DNA of 64,000 bases, taken from the NCBI GenBank assembly GCA_030710605.1, contig CP092880.1, positions 23,952,467 through 24,016,466 on the forward strand, written 5' to 3'. Of the stretch, positions 1 to 10,429 are shown piece by piece. The translations under genes were made by a program, and so were the position numbers. The notes under the pieces were generated by a model, which was not told the DNA's origin, did no database searches, and saw nothing but the letters and a program-made list of their open reading frames with translations. The DNA is from Cordylochernes scorpioides (Eukaryota > Arthropoda > Arachnida > Pseudoscorpiones > Chernetidae). The number at the start of each line of letters is the position of its first letter. Position 1 is the stretch's first letter.

Positions 1-20
1 GACATTGTTTGGTCATCTTT

Positions 21-2423
21 TCAGCTACTGTTATCTCTTCGGAGTTTATTTAGATTTTCTGCGAAGATGGTTCCTAAAATTATGAGAAGTTTTATAAATA
101 CTTGTCCACAATGAAGAATTGCTTGTCCACAATGAAAAATTGCTTGTCCTAAATTAAAAACTACCTCTTGTAGTTCGAAAATTTTCTGATCGGGCATAGC
201 ATAGATAAACAAGTACTTAATGAATAAAATTGGGATACAGTTGTACGGTAGAACTAATAAACAAAGGGTAAAAATCAGATGAAAGATAGGATATTGTCCC
301 ATGTTCGTCCACATTTTTGTAACTAGGGACTCTGAAATATTGGCTTGAACCTTATGAATTGTAGAGTTTGAATGATTGGTAGGTTCGCAGTTTTCCTGTT
401 TGATATCTTTAGGGAGTGGTGTGATATGATTGGATTGGTTGTCAGATTTATAGTTCTCCTGTTTGACCGTCAATGGTTTTATTAGAGATATGTCGGCGGT
501 AATTGGTTTAGGTTGAGATGTGTGATCTTTTCTCTGACGTGGATGTGGTAATTTTGGCATTGTTTGTGTTGTGTGTACGCTGTGCTTTATGTACGAATTT
601 TGTTTTGTTTGGGTACCTGTGTCGGTATTTTTACGTGCAGGTTGTTTGTATTCATCGATTCTTCTAGCGAATCGGCAGGTGGGGCAGGTTTTTACCTGTT
701 TTGCGATGTCTTGTGTCATGTTCTGCCAATAATATTGTGCTGAGATGAGTCTCGTCATCTTGGAGATGTTTGGGTGGTGGTGTTGTGTGTGTACGGACTT
801 AAGAAGTCTGGTTGTAAATGAATTTGGGACTATAGTTTTAAGTACTCCTTTTCGGGAGACGGTGCGCAGTTTATTGGGATCCATAGTCACGCGGGATTTT
901 CCCGGTGGAGAAGATTGTTGGTTCTTTATGAGTGGCGCATCTAGAAAGCCACAAAATGGGATACGAGTTACAACGCCCGTTTCATATTGTTGTACTCCAT
1001 TTATGCTACGGACCTCATATTCGTATCTTGACAATCGTAACCTCCATCGAAACAATCTGCCTGAAGGCGCTTTGATCTCTTTCAACCACTGCAATGCGGG
1101 ATGGTCAGAAAATATTGTAAACTTTCTGTCCTTTAGATAGGTGCGGAAATTATCCACACTTTCCACAATGGCTAGGCATTGTAGTTCCAAGTCTGAATAA
1201 TTTCGCTCGTGACTACGTAGAGATCGGCTGAAATGTTGAACGGTGTATGTCTTCCCATCAGGGTAGACTTGTTTAAGAACGCCTGTAATGCTGAATGTTG
1301 AGGTGTTACAGTACACCTGGCATGGCAGACCTTCCTGGTAAAGGTGTAATGTGGGGTGTGTTGTAAGGTTTTCTTTCAGGTTAGTGAACGCTTTCTGGCA
1401 TTCGTCATCCCAGACCCACATGACATCTCTTTTTAGAAGGTTGACAAGTGGCGTCCGCAAGCGGGCGTGGTCTGGAATGAATTCTTTAAAGACGTTCACA
1501 GCTTTTAGGAAAGATCGTAATGTTTTTCGATTGTGTGGTTGTTTGGTGTCGTGAATTTTTTCTATATTTTGTGTAGACGGGATGATTGTATTATTCTTAA
1601 CGGTTGTGCATGCGCTTGTTTGTCGTTGTTGTTGTCTTTTGGCGTGCGTGTTGCGTTTGTTGTGCGGGTTGTGCGTGTTTGTCGCGTGGTGACGTATGGG
1701 TGCGTGTATGTTGTGAGGTACATTTGCGTAATTGTGGTGTGGCGAAGTGTGGTCATGTGTGAATTTTGTGTGGTAAGTGGGTGAGCTGTGTCGGTGTACG
1801 GACACTTGTTTGGGCATTAATGGAGTTGTAGATTGAAGTCGTGGTGGCTTTATATGTGGTGGGCATAAAGTATTGGCAATTGGGTTGAGCGAAAAGTTGT
1901 GTGGTGTGAGATTAGAATGGTGGCATGTAAATATTTGGGGTTTGGGCAATGAATGCAGGCAAGGTTTTCCATGTGTGAAAGCTTTGGGTGCTGTGCGAGT
2001 CCTTTGGGACAGGTTTTGGCCTAGCCCGTGCTTGCATTCATTTGATACATGTTTAAAGTGGTAGATAGTATTAGACAATGGGACGCCAAGTTGGAAAATA
2101 GTGCCGCGATTATAATTTAGTTTTAATTTATATTGATAAAGGGTTTCTAAGGTAAGAACTCCAAATGGCAAGGATGCATTTACCACGTGGAAGTTCTCTC
2201 TACGGGTTATTTGGCCTATTGTCAGAGGGAAAGTTAAATGTCCTATTATTTTCGTAAAACTATTTAGGGGGGGTAGATCAAGGGAAGGTTTTTTAATACT
2301 TAAATTGGGGAGTTGTGCTTTTAATCTATTGTATAAATGATACGGCAATATGTTCGAACCTGCGTCTGGTTCAATGAGAAAGGTACATGGTAGGTCCTGG
2401 GTCAGATACAAGTCCAAAGTCAA
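21..2423 (-). CDS. Gypsy-type polyprotein lacking reverse transcriptase and integrase core
   Basis: An 800-codon minus-strand frame. Near residues 1-110 it has a retropepsin-like fold with the active-site triplet as DAGS (residues 20-23) in place of the usual DTG/DSG. A His/Asn/Thr-rich linker follows to about residue 300. Then come the RT connection segment and RNase H (about 305-480), in which the usual first Asp is Asn (NTST) while the later Glu and Asp (YSDLELQ, FSDHPAL) remain. An HHCC integrase zinc finger ends in CPTC near 590-600. The RT palm with its YXDD box and the integrase catalytic core are absent, yet the frame is open throughout. The last 100 residues hold a hydrophobic, membrane-like segment and a short GQAI/GQAIL repeat. 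No ATG is obvious at the listed start: the open frame runs further upstream and overlaps the ORF at 2455-2889 in a +1 relation, as in gag-pol overlaps. It could be a non-autonomous deletion derivative or a repurposed frame. Confidence 0.75.
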   Translation of the reverse strand: MTLDLYLTQDLPCTFLIEPDAGSNILPYHLYNRLKAQLPNLSIKKPSLDLPPLNSFTKIIGHLTFPLTIGQITRRENFHVVNASLPFGVLTLETLYQYKLKLNYNRGTIFQLGVPLSNTIYHFKHVSNECKHGLGQNLSQRTRTAPKAFTHGKPCLHSLPKPQIFTCHHSNLTPHNFSLNPIANTLCPPHIKPPRLQSTTPLMPKQVSVHRHSSPTYHTKFTHDHTSPHHNYANVPHNIHAPIRHHATNTHNPHNKRNTHAKRQQQRQTSACTTVKNNTIIPSTQNIEKIHDTKQPHNRKTLRSFLKAVNVFKEFIPDHARLRTPLVNLLKRDVMWVWDDECQKAFTNLKENLTTHPTLHLYQEGLPCQVYCNTSTFSITGVLKQVYPDGKTYTVQHFSRSLRSHERNYSDLELQCLAIVESVDNFRTYLKDRKFTIFSDHPALQWLKEIKAPSGRLFRWRLRLSRYEYEVRSINGVQQYETGVVTRIPFCGFLDAPLIKNQQSSPPGKSRVTMDPNKLRTVSRKGVLKTIVPNSFTTRLLKSVHTQHHHPNISKMTRLISAQYYWQNMTQDIAKQVKTCPTCRFARRIDEYKQPARKNTDTGTQTKQNSYIKHSVHTTQTMPKLPHPRQRKDHTSQPKPITADISLIKPLTVKQENYKSDNQSNHITPLPKDIKQENCEPTNHSNSTIHKVQANISESLVTKMWTNMGQYPIFHLIFTLCLLVLPYNCIPILFIKYLFIYAMPDQKIFELQEVVFNLGQAIFHCGQAILHCGQVFIKLLIILGTIFAENLNKLRRDNSS

Positions 2424-2454
2424 ATGGATGGTGTCATTGGGTGGATTGCCTACC

Positions 2455-2889
2455 TTAGTCTCGAAAAGTCTCCATTGTGGCGTCTTCGGCTTGGTGTGGT
2501 TGGCTTGGAATATCTGGTGGACCGGGTCGGGACCTTTTGCACTGTCCCCGCGATTGAAAGGGAAATCTAGTCATTTGTGCTGCTTCCATTCGAGTGGATC
2601 GCGTTGTCGGTACACTGGGTCCGTGTCGCGTGGGTTGCTTCCGTGTGTACTGGTACGGCATGGCGGGTGGCGATAACTCGGTGGGCGTCAGGTTGTTCGG
2701 ACACGTACCGGCGGTGCGGGCGGCGGTTGCCCCTTGTAGCGCGGCGGTCAGTTCTAAAATTACCGTCGCCAGGGTATATCTTGTCGCTTCGTTCGTTGTC
2801 AGTTTCTTTCCGTTCGTTGCCAGTTTCTTCTCTCTTGGTTTGTCATTGCTTTTTGTTGTGCTGGCGCCTGGGTTAATTTCCATCTTCAT
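2455..2889 (-). CDS. Probable gag C-terminal ORF of the Gypsy-type element
   Basis: A 144-residue frame between the 5' LTR and the protease-containing frame, which is where gag belongs. It is basic and Ser/Thr/Pro/Gln-rich, with several Arg clusters near the C-terminus. I see no CCHC knuckle or capsid motif. It begins at an ATG about 70 bases inside the LTR on the minus strand, so it may be the whole remaining gag after an internal deletion. The downstream pol frame overlaps its end in the +1 frame. The assignment rests on position and composition, not on recognised homology. Confidence 0.45.
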   Translation of the reverse strand: MKMEINPGASTTKSNDKPREKKLATNGKKLTTNEATRYTLATVILELTAALQGATAARTAGTCPNNLTPTELSPPAMPYQYTRKQPTRHGPSVPTTRSTRMEAAQMTRFPFQSRGQCKRSRPGPPDIPSQPHQAEDATMETFRD

Positions 2890-2958
2890 CCTGATTAAGT
2901 TCCATAATCTTAATCCTGATTAAGTTCCATAATCTTTATCCTGTCGACTTAACCGTTC

Positions 2959-3841
2959 TGTGGCAATATCGTTGCGGGGTTCCTTGTTGTTGGGTGCGAA
3001 TGGTGAGATTTGATTGAAGCGCAGTCGTTGAGTGGTAAGTGAAGCACACAGTTAGGAATAATCAGGACACATGGTGAGGTTTGAAAATAAAAGGCAACTG
3101 GATTGGAGGGAAGAAAGCTTGAGAAGGCGGAGCGATTTTGATTGTTAATTAACTGATCACATGATGGTGCTTGTACTTAGCTATGAGCTGAGTGGGGAGA
3201 GGTCCAGGGCCGATGTCACCTCGTTGGAAGCGAAGGAGCAACTGATCCGAACTCGGTGAGAGCCAAGTCGCTACTGCAGGTGTTGATCCTATGCGAGCTA
3301 AAACACTACTGACCATCCTTGCCTTTCGATTTAACACCAAGATTCCGTTTCTCTCTGATTGGTTGAGAGGTGATCACCTGATCTTTCCCTATTGGTTGAC
3401 CTATTTAGATGCTATCTTCTGATAGGTCGGCGGTTTCCTTTGGTATTAGTTACGCCCGGCTTGGGTCAAGAAGCCTCGTGTTTGCTTGACTTTATTTACT
3501 GCCGCGGCTATCAAACTACGTCCGGTCTCTGTCCGGAAGTATTGGATATCTCTCAAACTTTTATAACTTCTGGTCACTCGACACGTCCTGTTTTGTCCGG
3601 AAGTATTGAATGCATCTTGGCGAAAATAACTTCTGCGGTTACTAGAGACGCCCGGTCTCTGCCCCTGCAGTATTGACACAGGGGTCCCCAGAATAGTCGT
3701 GCCAATCTTAGATCTACTTCCTATATCTTAATGCTACTTGCTTCCCTCCAGTTACCTTGTTCTTTATTAAGTCTTTGAAAATCATACATGGTACATACAT
3801 AGTGGGTCGGGGTTGCATTTAATTATATACAAATTATGACA
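2959..3841 (-). repeat. 5' LTR of the minus-strand Gypsy-type element
   Basis: About 883 bp, with minus-strand termini TG...CA. It is flanked on the outer side by TATA (3842-3845), the same 4-bp target preference seen at the two related solo LTRs at 58089-58777 and 58786-59459. All three share internal blocks, including CAATATCGTTGCG near the 3' edge and a TATACAAATTATGACA-like start. A polyadenylation-type AATAAAGAACAAGG lies near 3760 on the minus strand. The partner 3' LTR would lie left of position 1. The sequence just inside (2940-2958, minus) occupies the primer-binding position but does not begin with TGG, so the tRNA primer is unclear. Confidence 0.75.
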
Positions 3842-3939
3842 TATATACATTTTATATTACCATTATATGCGATTAGCTCTAAAAAATATAATAATAACAA
3901 TGCTTATTACTGGTATTATTACTGTTATTCCTGCATGTA

Positions 3940-4012
3940 TCCTACATTTCTGCTCGGAGAATCTGTATAAGACTAAAAGGTCTTAATAAAGATTTTTGTT
4001 GTTGTTGTTTCT
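3940..4012 (+). repeat. 5'-truncated LINE 3' tail with (TTG)n
   Basis: A short block ending in GGTCTTAATAAAG followed by TTTTTGTTGTTGTTG. The same GGTCTTAATAAAG core recurs near 7911-7927 and, as GTCTTAATAAAGGC, near 8588. Each copy then runs into a different simple repeat, as expected for very short 5'-truncated LINE insertions that keep only the 3' end. The family is not identified. Confidence 0.5.
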
Positions 4013-4427
4013 TTGGCATGTTGGTCAACTTTATTATTATTATTATCCCTAGTACACATGGCACAGGCCAGACACAAGTTCTTTGCTTCTTTTCCTCTTT
4101 TAACTACCTACTGCCATAGGTATTGGCATATTGATAAGACAGTCTGGATGTAGGTCACAGAGGGTTTATTGTGGGGAGGTTTTTTTTTTTTGCTTATCCC
4201 TAGTACACGTGGTACAGGCCATGATAATCATGGTGGGTAGTTAGCGACTGCTTTTTACTGTAAGCGCACCACATGTCTACACATGTGAAAGCAGTTCGAC
4301 TTACATTGCACTTACAAATGTGCCAGAGCCCCGTTTGGTTACTTGCACTCGCTGGTGGGGTTGCACTTTTAGAAGAATAAGGGACCATTGGAGAATTTTT
4401 TTTTTATTAGAAAAAAAGTGTCCAATG
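4013..4427. other. No gene seen
   Basis: This stretch contains a (TTA)n run, a T12 tract near 4181 and two similar blocks that mention TCCCTAGTACACRTGGYACAGGCC (about 4045 and 4198), so it holds a small diverged direct duplication. I find no coding or RNA signal. Confidence 0.5.
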
Positions 4428-4493
4428 CGGGAATCGAACCTGGGTCGTAGCGGTCGAAAACCAACGGTTTAGACCATCCTTCTACCGACCCCC
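4428..4493 (-). tRNA. tRNA-like pseudogene or SINE head
   Basis: Read on the minus strand this has a B-box GGTTCGATTCC, a D-arm-like block, a possible TTC anticodon loop (TTTTCGA) and a T7 stretch directly after the 3' end that could terminate RNA polymerase III. The acceptor strands do not pair and the T stem has two mismatches, so a functional tRNA-Glu is unlikely. A degraded tRNA gene or the head of a tRNA-derived SINE fits better. Confidence 0.4.
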
Positions 4494-4794
4494 TGTTGTT
4501 CAATTTAAAGTAATTGAATGATTCCATCAGTCTACTGGAAGGCTGTAAAGAGAGAGTAGCCGACGAATGGCCTGTGGAGAGGAAGCTTGACGGCCAGTTG
4601 GGAAATAAATCTCCCAGCAGGGAGGTAAGAGAAGATAATCAATAATCTGAAATATAAGAGGCTGGTTGGAATTGTGATTTATGTTACTATTGGTCGCCAT
4701 TGTTATGTTATTGTTAGATGTATTTAGGATTGTTATTGCATAATTATTGTTGTGTAATTGTTGCTTAATACTAGAAGTCTTGGGGCGATATATA

Positions 4795-5252
4795 CAGTAG
4801 AACCTCCCTTTAGCGGATACCTCTTCACAAAGGATAGTTTTCATTTGCAAAATTACCATTTTTACAATTTAGCAACTCTCCGGTAAGAGGACACCTCTCA
4901 ACAAAAGACAGTTTTCATTTGTAAATTTACCATTTTTACAATTTAGCAACTCTCCGGTAAGAGGACACCTCTCAACAAAAGACAGTTTTCATTTGTAAAA
5001 TTACCATTTTTACAATTTAGCAACTCTCCGGTAAGAAGACACCTCTCTAAAAAGGACAATTTTCATTTGCAAAATTACCATTTTTACTATTTAGTATCTC
5101 TCCGGTAAAAGGATACCTCTCTACAAAGAACAGTTTCATTTGCAAAATTACCATTTTTACAATTTAGCAACTCTCCGGTAAGAAGACAACTCTCCCTAAA
5201 GGACACTTTGACTCTGCAATTAGGTGTTGTCCTTTACAGGGAGGTTCTACTG
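4795..5252. mobile_element. pogo/Tigger-like MITE with internal 74-bp tandem repeat
   Basis: Terminal inverted repeats begin CAGTAGAACCTCCCT and are flanked by TA on both sides (4793-4794 and 5253-5254), the hallmark of Tc1/mariner/pogo transposition. The interior is an array of about five units with a 74-bp period (unit starts near 4873, 4947, 5021, 5095 and 5168). Each unit repeats a version of the TIR-proximal text (CTCTCCGGTAAGAGGACACC). No transposase is present, so it would need one supplied in trans. Confidence 0.8.
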
Positions 5253-5744
5253 TATTATTGCCTGGATTATTGTTGTATTATTGGTCTTATAATAAAGTGA
5301 GTTAGTAAATATTGTCATATAGATTCTATATATATATAATTAATTTGTATATTTGTCTGTGTATATATCAAGACTGTGCATAGCTGATTACTTGTAGTTT
5401 GCTTGTCTCTCTTTGGACCAGAGTTAATATAAAACGTGATGTCTCGAATATCCTTGGAGTTATTTATTGACAAATTTCCCCTATTTCACTCTCAACCAGC
5501 GCCCCACTGCGGTAACTTCGAGAAGTAAAGTTGAGGAAGGATAGACCACGTGGGGCGACGGGGATTGGTGGAGCGGGACGTTTCACATGAGTGACCTTGA
5601 GTGACGTAATGATGGCGTAGGGGCAAGAAATCACTTGCTATCATTTTGTGTATATAAAAACTTTAAAATATATTCATATAATAAATCAAAATAATAGAAT
5701 TTTCAAATATCGTTGTCCAAATTTACATTTTTATATTTTAAAAA
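5253..5744. other. No gene seen
   Basis: AT-rich sequence containing a (TA)n run near 5320. A block near 5570 (GGGACGTTTCACATGAGTGAC) resembles the start of the Helitron 3' module that follows, so part of this region is probably older Helitron sequence. There is no coding signal. Confidence 0.4.
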
Positions 5745-5876
5745 CACACAAAGTTTGGAAAGGGACGTTTCACAAGAGTGACATCCACGGCGCCAATTTA
5801 TAATTGTAACGAATAGTATTTAACTGAAAACATTTTATCGGGTAAAACCCGGGCGTTGCTCGGGTCATTCGGCTAG
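5745..5876 (+). mobile_element. Helitron 3' end, family A
   Basis: A conserved module starting GGACGTTTCACAAGAGTGAC ends in a GC-rich hairpin (ACCCGGGC-GTT-GCTCGGGT), seven bases, then CTAG followed by T. A hairpin a few bases upstream of CTRR is the diagnostic 3' terminus of Helitrons. The same module ends at 45191 and 57001 on the plus strand and at 45592 on the minus strand. The 5' end of this copy is not recognised. Confidence 0.75.
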
Positions 5877-5892
5877 TTATCTATAAAGCTCG

Positions 5893-6246
5893 CCTCTCCC
5901 GTCAAAATAGACGTCAAAGATAGACACCATCTATTGACCTTCGCCACAAACTAGCGGCCTCGGGTCGATGACAAAGCCACAACACCAGCTTTGGCAAACT
6001 GAGAAGCGTCCACCTAGAGACCATGGTTTCGGGCTAATGGCCCTCGTCAGCCTAGGGCAGACTTTATTCCATGAAATCCACACGGGATTCAATGGTATCC
6101 TCACAATCTGCCAAAGCGGTGTTTAGCTGGCATAATGGCTGGGCCAAATCTATGGCTAAAATATATGTCAACGACCTGAGGCTGCTAGTTTGCGGCGATG
6201 ATCAATAGATGGCGTCTAGTTTTGACATCTATTTTGACGGGAGAGG
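5893..6246. mobile_element. 354-bp MITE with about 80-bp terminal inverted repeats
   Basis: The left end (CCTCTCCCGTCAAAATAGAC) and the reverse complement of the right end match over roughly 80 bases, including an ATCTATTGAYC block and a CAAACTAGC block. The middle is unique and non-coding. No clear target-site duplication was found, so the superfamily is open. It starts 16 bases after a Helitron terminus. Confidence 0.75.
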
Positions 6247-6754
6247 TTCTATTACCTGTCTAATACATCTCCTATCTGATAGACTGTCTCATGTGAGTTC
6301 TGTACAAGAAATCTTCTATTCAAATTACAGAAGACTGAGAGTCCAGTTCTCACATCCACAAATGACCACAGGGAATACCAATGTCTCTACAATTCTCTTC
6401 TTTCTCTTGAATCAAATGCCTTTATCTTTCAAAATCTTGTCCAATTTCATCATTGCATCCCTTCCCAGTTCTATTCTTCTAAGTAACCTGCCATTTTATA
6501 AATCCTTGATCCCAAACAATATGAAGTGGTTAACTAAACTGCTGGCCACCGTAAATGCAACACCCTGAAAGAAGCATGCAAATAACATGAAAATCGCCAC
6601 ATGCATTAGCGGAGGTGAGATATGGAAATAATTAGAATTTCAGCGCAGACGCACATCACGCGCGCCTGTGTATCCACTTCAAAGCACTATTTACGGCTTT
6701 GAGATTTGTACGGTTTCAAGTTCGGCAATTGTGTTTTTTTTTAAACGATCAATT

Positions 6755-7788
6755 ATGCCTCGTAGAAAACAGCGATCATCTTTTGATCAAGTATCCGAGT
6801 TCGACAGAGGAAGGATAGTGTCTACCGAGATTGTGGATTATCTTTCAGGGAAATCGATAGCCGTGTTGGACGAAACCAAACAACTGTAATGCGGATATGT
6901 GATCGTTGGATGCAGGAAGGTACGACGGACCGACGTGTTCGACGCATCCACCTCAGTGCATCACTTCACGTGCCCACAGGCAAATTGTGCGCATGGCAGT
7001 GAAAGATTGCTCAGTCACATCACGAACCGTAGCACAGCACATTCAATCTGTAACGCATCATCCAGTGTCTGCGCGTACCATTCGACGCCGTTTACAGCAG
7101 AGTGGTCTGTCCGCAAGACCTCCATTGCTTCATCTACCCTTGACGCAGAACCACAGACGTCTCCGCCGCCAATGATGAAAGAAGGATGTGGACGGCAGAA
7201 TGGAATGAAATTGTCTTTACTGACGAGTAACGCTTCTGTCTGCAACACCACGATGGTCGGATTCGAGTCTGGAGACACCGTGGAGAGAGGATGCTATACA
7301 GCCGCGTTATGCACCGCCACACTGGTCCTGCACCGGGTATTATGGTATGGGGCGGTATTGGATATCACTCTCGCACTCCTCTAGTACGTATTGCCGGTAC
7401 TTTAAACAGCCAACGCTACATCTCCGAGGTGTTGGAGCCAGTTGTCCTTCCTTACCTTCAGGGCTTGCCCACAGCTATATTTCAACAGGATAATGCGCGA
7501 CCACACGTGACACGCATTGTCCAAAAGTTCTTCGTCAACCGCCAGATTGAATTGCTTCCCTGGCCGGCTCGCTCTCCGGATCTTTCGCCGATAGAAAACA
7601 TGTGGTCCATGGTTGCTCAACGATTGACACAGATTAGATCCCTAGCTGCCACACCAGATTAACTTTGGCAACGTGTGGAAGCTGCTTGGTCTGCTGTACC
7701 CCAAGAACACATCCAAAATCTCTTCGAATCAATGCCGAGACGTGTGGCAGCGGTGATCTCCAACAATGGAAGCTACTCTAGCTACTGA
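6755..7788 (+). pseudogene. Tc1-type (DD34E) transposase remnant
   Basis: A start-like ATG gives MPRRKQRSSFDQVSEFDRG, a Tc1-type N-terminal helix-turn-helix. The reading then moves between frames through a second HTH (VTSRTVAQHIQ, VSARTIRRRLQQSGL), a first catalytic block FTDE, a GIMVWGGI block, QQDNARPH (second Asp) and SPDLSPIENMW (Glu). Thirty-four residues separate the Asp and Glu, which marks the Tc1 family. At least three frameshifts or stops break it, including one at 6888 and one at 7660. Flanking TIRs were not recognised. Inactive. Confidence 0.85.
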
Positions 7789-7897
7789 TTCTGGAAGGAA
7801 CCACAATTCGCAGAAGTCTATATTTTCCGGTTTCTTCTTTAACTCTCTCAATAAGACTTTCTATATTCAAAAATAAATATCAGTAATTTCAGTGTAG

Positions 7898-7945
7898 AAT
7901 TTGTATAGGACCGGTGGTCTTAATAAAGCTGTATGTGTGATATAT
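7898..7945 (+). repeat. LINE 3' tail
   Basis: Carries GGTCTTAATAAAG followed by a TGTGTG-type end, matching the tails at 3940 and 8571. It lies about 110 bases past the end of the Tc1 remnant. Confidence 0.4.
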
Positions 7946-8201
7946 TCAGTGTAGAGGTTGAAGAGATATAGTGATATTATCCAGCCTTGCCTCACTCTTT
8001 TTTGTAGTTTGAGTCAATCAGTGTTTTCATATTCGGTCTTAACTGGGGCTTCCTGTTCTGTATATATGCAGTTCTTGAATCATAACAATTAGATGTTTTG
8101 GCAGTCCCTTAATACTTAGTATTGTTCATAGCATGTAGATTTCTATTAAAATAATAATAACAATAAACATTAGTTTTCGTTAGATTATTGTATTTATAGG
8201 T

Positions 8202-8463
8202 TTCGAAATAATTATAGACGCGTATGCTTTTTTTTTAATTAAACAATTTTCTACTGTACTTAATGCAATGCAAATTTAATGGTAGAACCTGGCTCATCAG
8301 TGGTGAAATCTCCCAGCGTTTTCGCCAGTTTAATCTACCATACCGTTGTTATATTACAATTTTAGGTTTTCATTTTATAGTGATACTGATGCTGGGAGGG
8401 TTCACTACTGTTGAGCCAGGCCCGCCCATTAATTTTTCATTGAAGGGCAGTTGAGAAAATTGT

Positions 8464-8499
<36 letters not shown>

Positions 8500-8528
8500 G
8501 AATCATTCACGTCTATAATAGTTTCGAA
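8202..8528. mobile_element. Long-TIR MITE, family B, copy 1
   Basis: The inner inverted repeat reads CAATTTTCTACTG...TGCAATG, then a block ending CTGGCTCATCAGTGGTGAA. Its partner near 8390-8460 carries the mirror text (GGGTTCACTACTG, GAGCCAGGC). The outer arms (TTCGAAATAATTATAGACG and its partner near 8505-8528) extend the TIR. Related copies lie at 35784-36026 and 49376-50706. A (TAA)n tract near 8467-8500 has expanded inside the right arm. Non-coding. Confidence 0.65.
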
Positions 8529-8570
8529 TTATCATAACAGATGGCGCGCGCTAATGTTTTATATATATAT

Positions 8571-8625
8571 AGGTTTGAAGACCTGTGTGTCTTAATAAAG
8601 GCTTTTGTGTGTGTGTGTGTGTGTG
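8571..8625 (+). repeat. LINE 3' tail with (GT)n
   Basis: Reads AGACCTGTGTGTCTTAATAAAG and then a GT dinucleotide run, the third example of the tail seen at 3940 and 7898. Confidence 0.4.
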
Positions 8626-9738
8626 AATATATATAGGTTTGTCGTTCTTCAAAAGTATTCTTTAGAACTTATCCTATTGTGGCTATAACAGAAGGTTTAA
8701 CAATCGTCAATAATGTTTTGTAAACGTAAATGTGATTTCAAAGAAATATCTACACGTATGTAGACATGTGAAGGAGATTTTTTTCCCACAGTGTTTCCAA
8801 TATATCCCCAAGTACTTTCACCTTTTTTCAAATCAGTGAAAGGAGAATGACAAAGTGACAGGTTAGAAAGGCCATGATCAGGAAAACCACCACACACGTC
8901 GGACAAAGCTACCACAATCAATTCTCACGTAAAGCTTCCCCCCCGCCCTAAAGTCGGCCCATCTCAAAGCCCTCAATTTGTCAGAGCCCTGATGCAAGAA
9001 GTCTTCTAATTGTCTTTTTGATGAATCCTTCTTGAAGGAGGACAATTACCTGGGAATATTTAATTAGGGTGTTATTGCCCTTCGCCATCTTTCTTCAGAT
9101 ACTATTCATGATTTCCATAAAACTGCAATTTCTTGAAAAACAGTTTTCATCTAATCTTTTTGTTTAGCCCTCTTTCAAAGAAAGTTTTCTTTAAAACTAT
9201 CCGCCGAGCATTTTCCCATATCCTACTGATAGGTTTCTATTATAGGGTGAAGAATAATAGTTATTTTATATTTTATAGGAAATCGCACTTTAGATATCAT
9301 TAAAAGAAAAAAATAAAAGATTCGAAATTTCATGTTACTATAATTATTTTGCAATTCTGTCTTGTTTGCATACATACACATTATCTACAAAGTTTTAAAT
9401 ACATTAACATACCTTCAATTATCTCTAATCAAAAAAGAGTAAAATAATAATATATCACTGATATCTTTAAAAAAAAAACAAATCAGATTAGATCACGTAC
9501 AAGTTTTGTCCTTCTTTTAAGGGTCAATTATTCTTGAAGTTTTAGCAAACGTCGTGTTTTCCTCAAATGCCTATATTTCTTGCAGATTCTATCTAAGCTT
9601 TATGCTTTCATTAAACAGTGAGATTTCTTGAAGGGTATTTAGATTTTTAGATTCTCTCAAATACCGCACTTTCTTGATGACTATCTATTTATAGACATCT
9701 ATTTATTTATAATACAATATAATGCGGCTTATGATTGT
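8626..9738. other. AT-rich sequence without recognised genes
   Basis: About 1.1 kb of low-complexity AT-rich DNA. Short motifs such as TTTCTTGA recur, but I could not define a repeat unit. No ORF here has recognisable similarity. Confidence 0.5.
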
Positions 9739-9984
9739 AGAACAACATTTGAAAATTATCCCGCATGTGTTTCTTTTAACGAAAAATCGAAGTTTATTTT
9801 AAAGAGAAATAACGATTATTTCTAACCTTAGGGATGAAGTATTTTTCCGTTCATCATTACTCTTCACAATTCATCCTTTCATACTTCATCCCTAAGGTTA
9901 GAAATAATCGTTATTTCTCCTTAAAATAAACTTCGATTTTTCGTTAAAAGAAACACATGCGGGAAAATTTTCAAATGTCGTTTT
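9739..9984. mobile_element. Near-perfect palindromic (fold-back) element, family P
   Basis: The two arms are each about 100 bases, contain CCGCATGTGTTTC and TTCTAACCTTAGGGATGAAG, and are almost exact reverse complements around a short loop with CCGTTCATCATTACTCTTC. A second palindrome of the same family is at 61170-61475 and a single-arm relative is at 13688-13925. Transcribed, it would form one long hairpin. Confidence 0.8.
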
Positions 9985-10059
9985 ACATATATTTATGACT
10001 CTATTTATACATATTTTATACTTCAAAGAATAAGAATTGTAAATTGGAAGGTATAGTTC

Positions 10060-10115
10060 ATCAGGGCTGAACCCTCCTAACGGGTTCGCCAGGTTAGGTA
10101 TAAATGGCGCAGATA
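10060..10115. repeat. MITE family B fragment
   Basis: A block with ATCAGGGCTGAACCCTCC and GGTTCGCCAG resembles the inner arm of the family B MITEs at 8202 and 49376. Only a short piece is left. Confidence 0.35.
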
Positions 10116-10429
10116 AAAAATATTCACAGAAATAGATACTAATGGTGAAGCTGCAGTGGAAATAAGGCCTAAAAAGACTCCGAGGAAAGTGGGCGGTGAT
10201 GCACTAGCGAGATCCATTAGGAAGACAATTTCACGGCTTTAATTGGACAGGCGATGATGTGACAAACGGGAAGGTTCTCACGGCAGGAATGCTGAAGGCA
10301 CAATACATCCTACCTCGACTTTTGTCCCCACATTCCTCCACTCAATGGACCCCCAAAACTCGGTCGCTCCCTAATGGGGCAACACTAGTGGAGTAGATCC
10401 CCTTTTACCTCCCTTTACTACGATGGTAT

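Noticed and set aside
745-1140. 131-codon plus-strand frame
   Set aside because: It is the reverse strand of the Gypsy RNase H/zinc finger frame and shows no motif of its own.
4860-5240. CRISPR-like regular spacing
   Set aside because: Units are contiguous 74-bp tandem repeats without unique spacers, inside a TA-flanked MITE in a eukaryote.
6209-6568. 119-codon plus frame starting inside a MITE
   Set aside because: It begins in the MITE right arm and continues into unique AT-rich DNA, with no recognisable domain.
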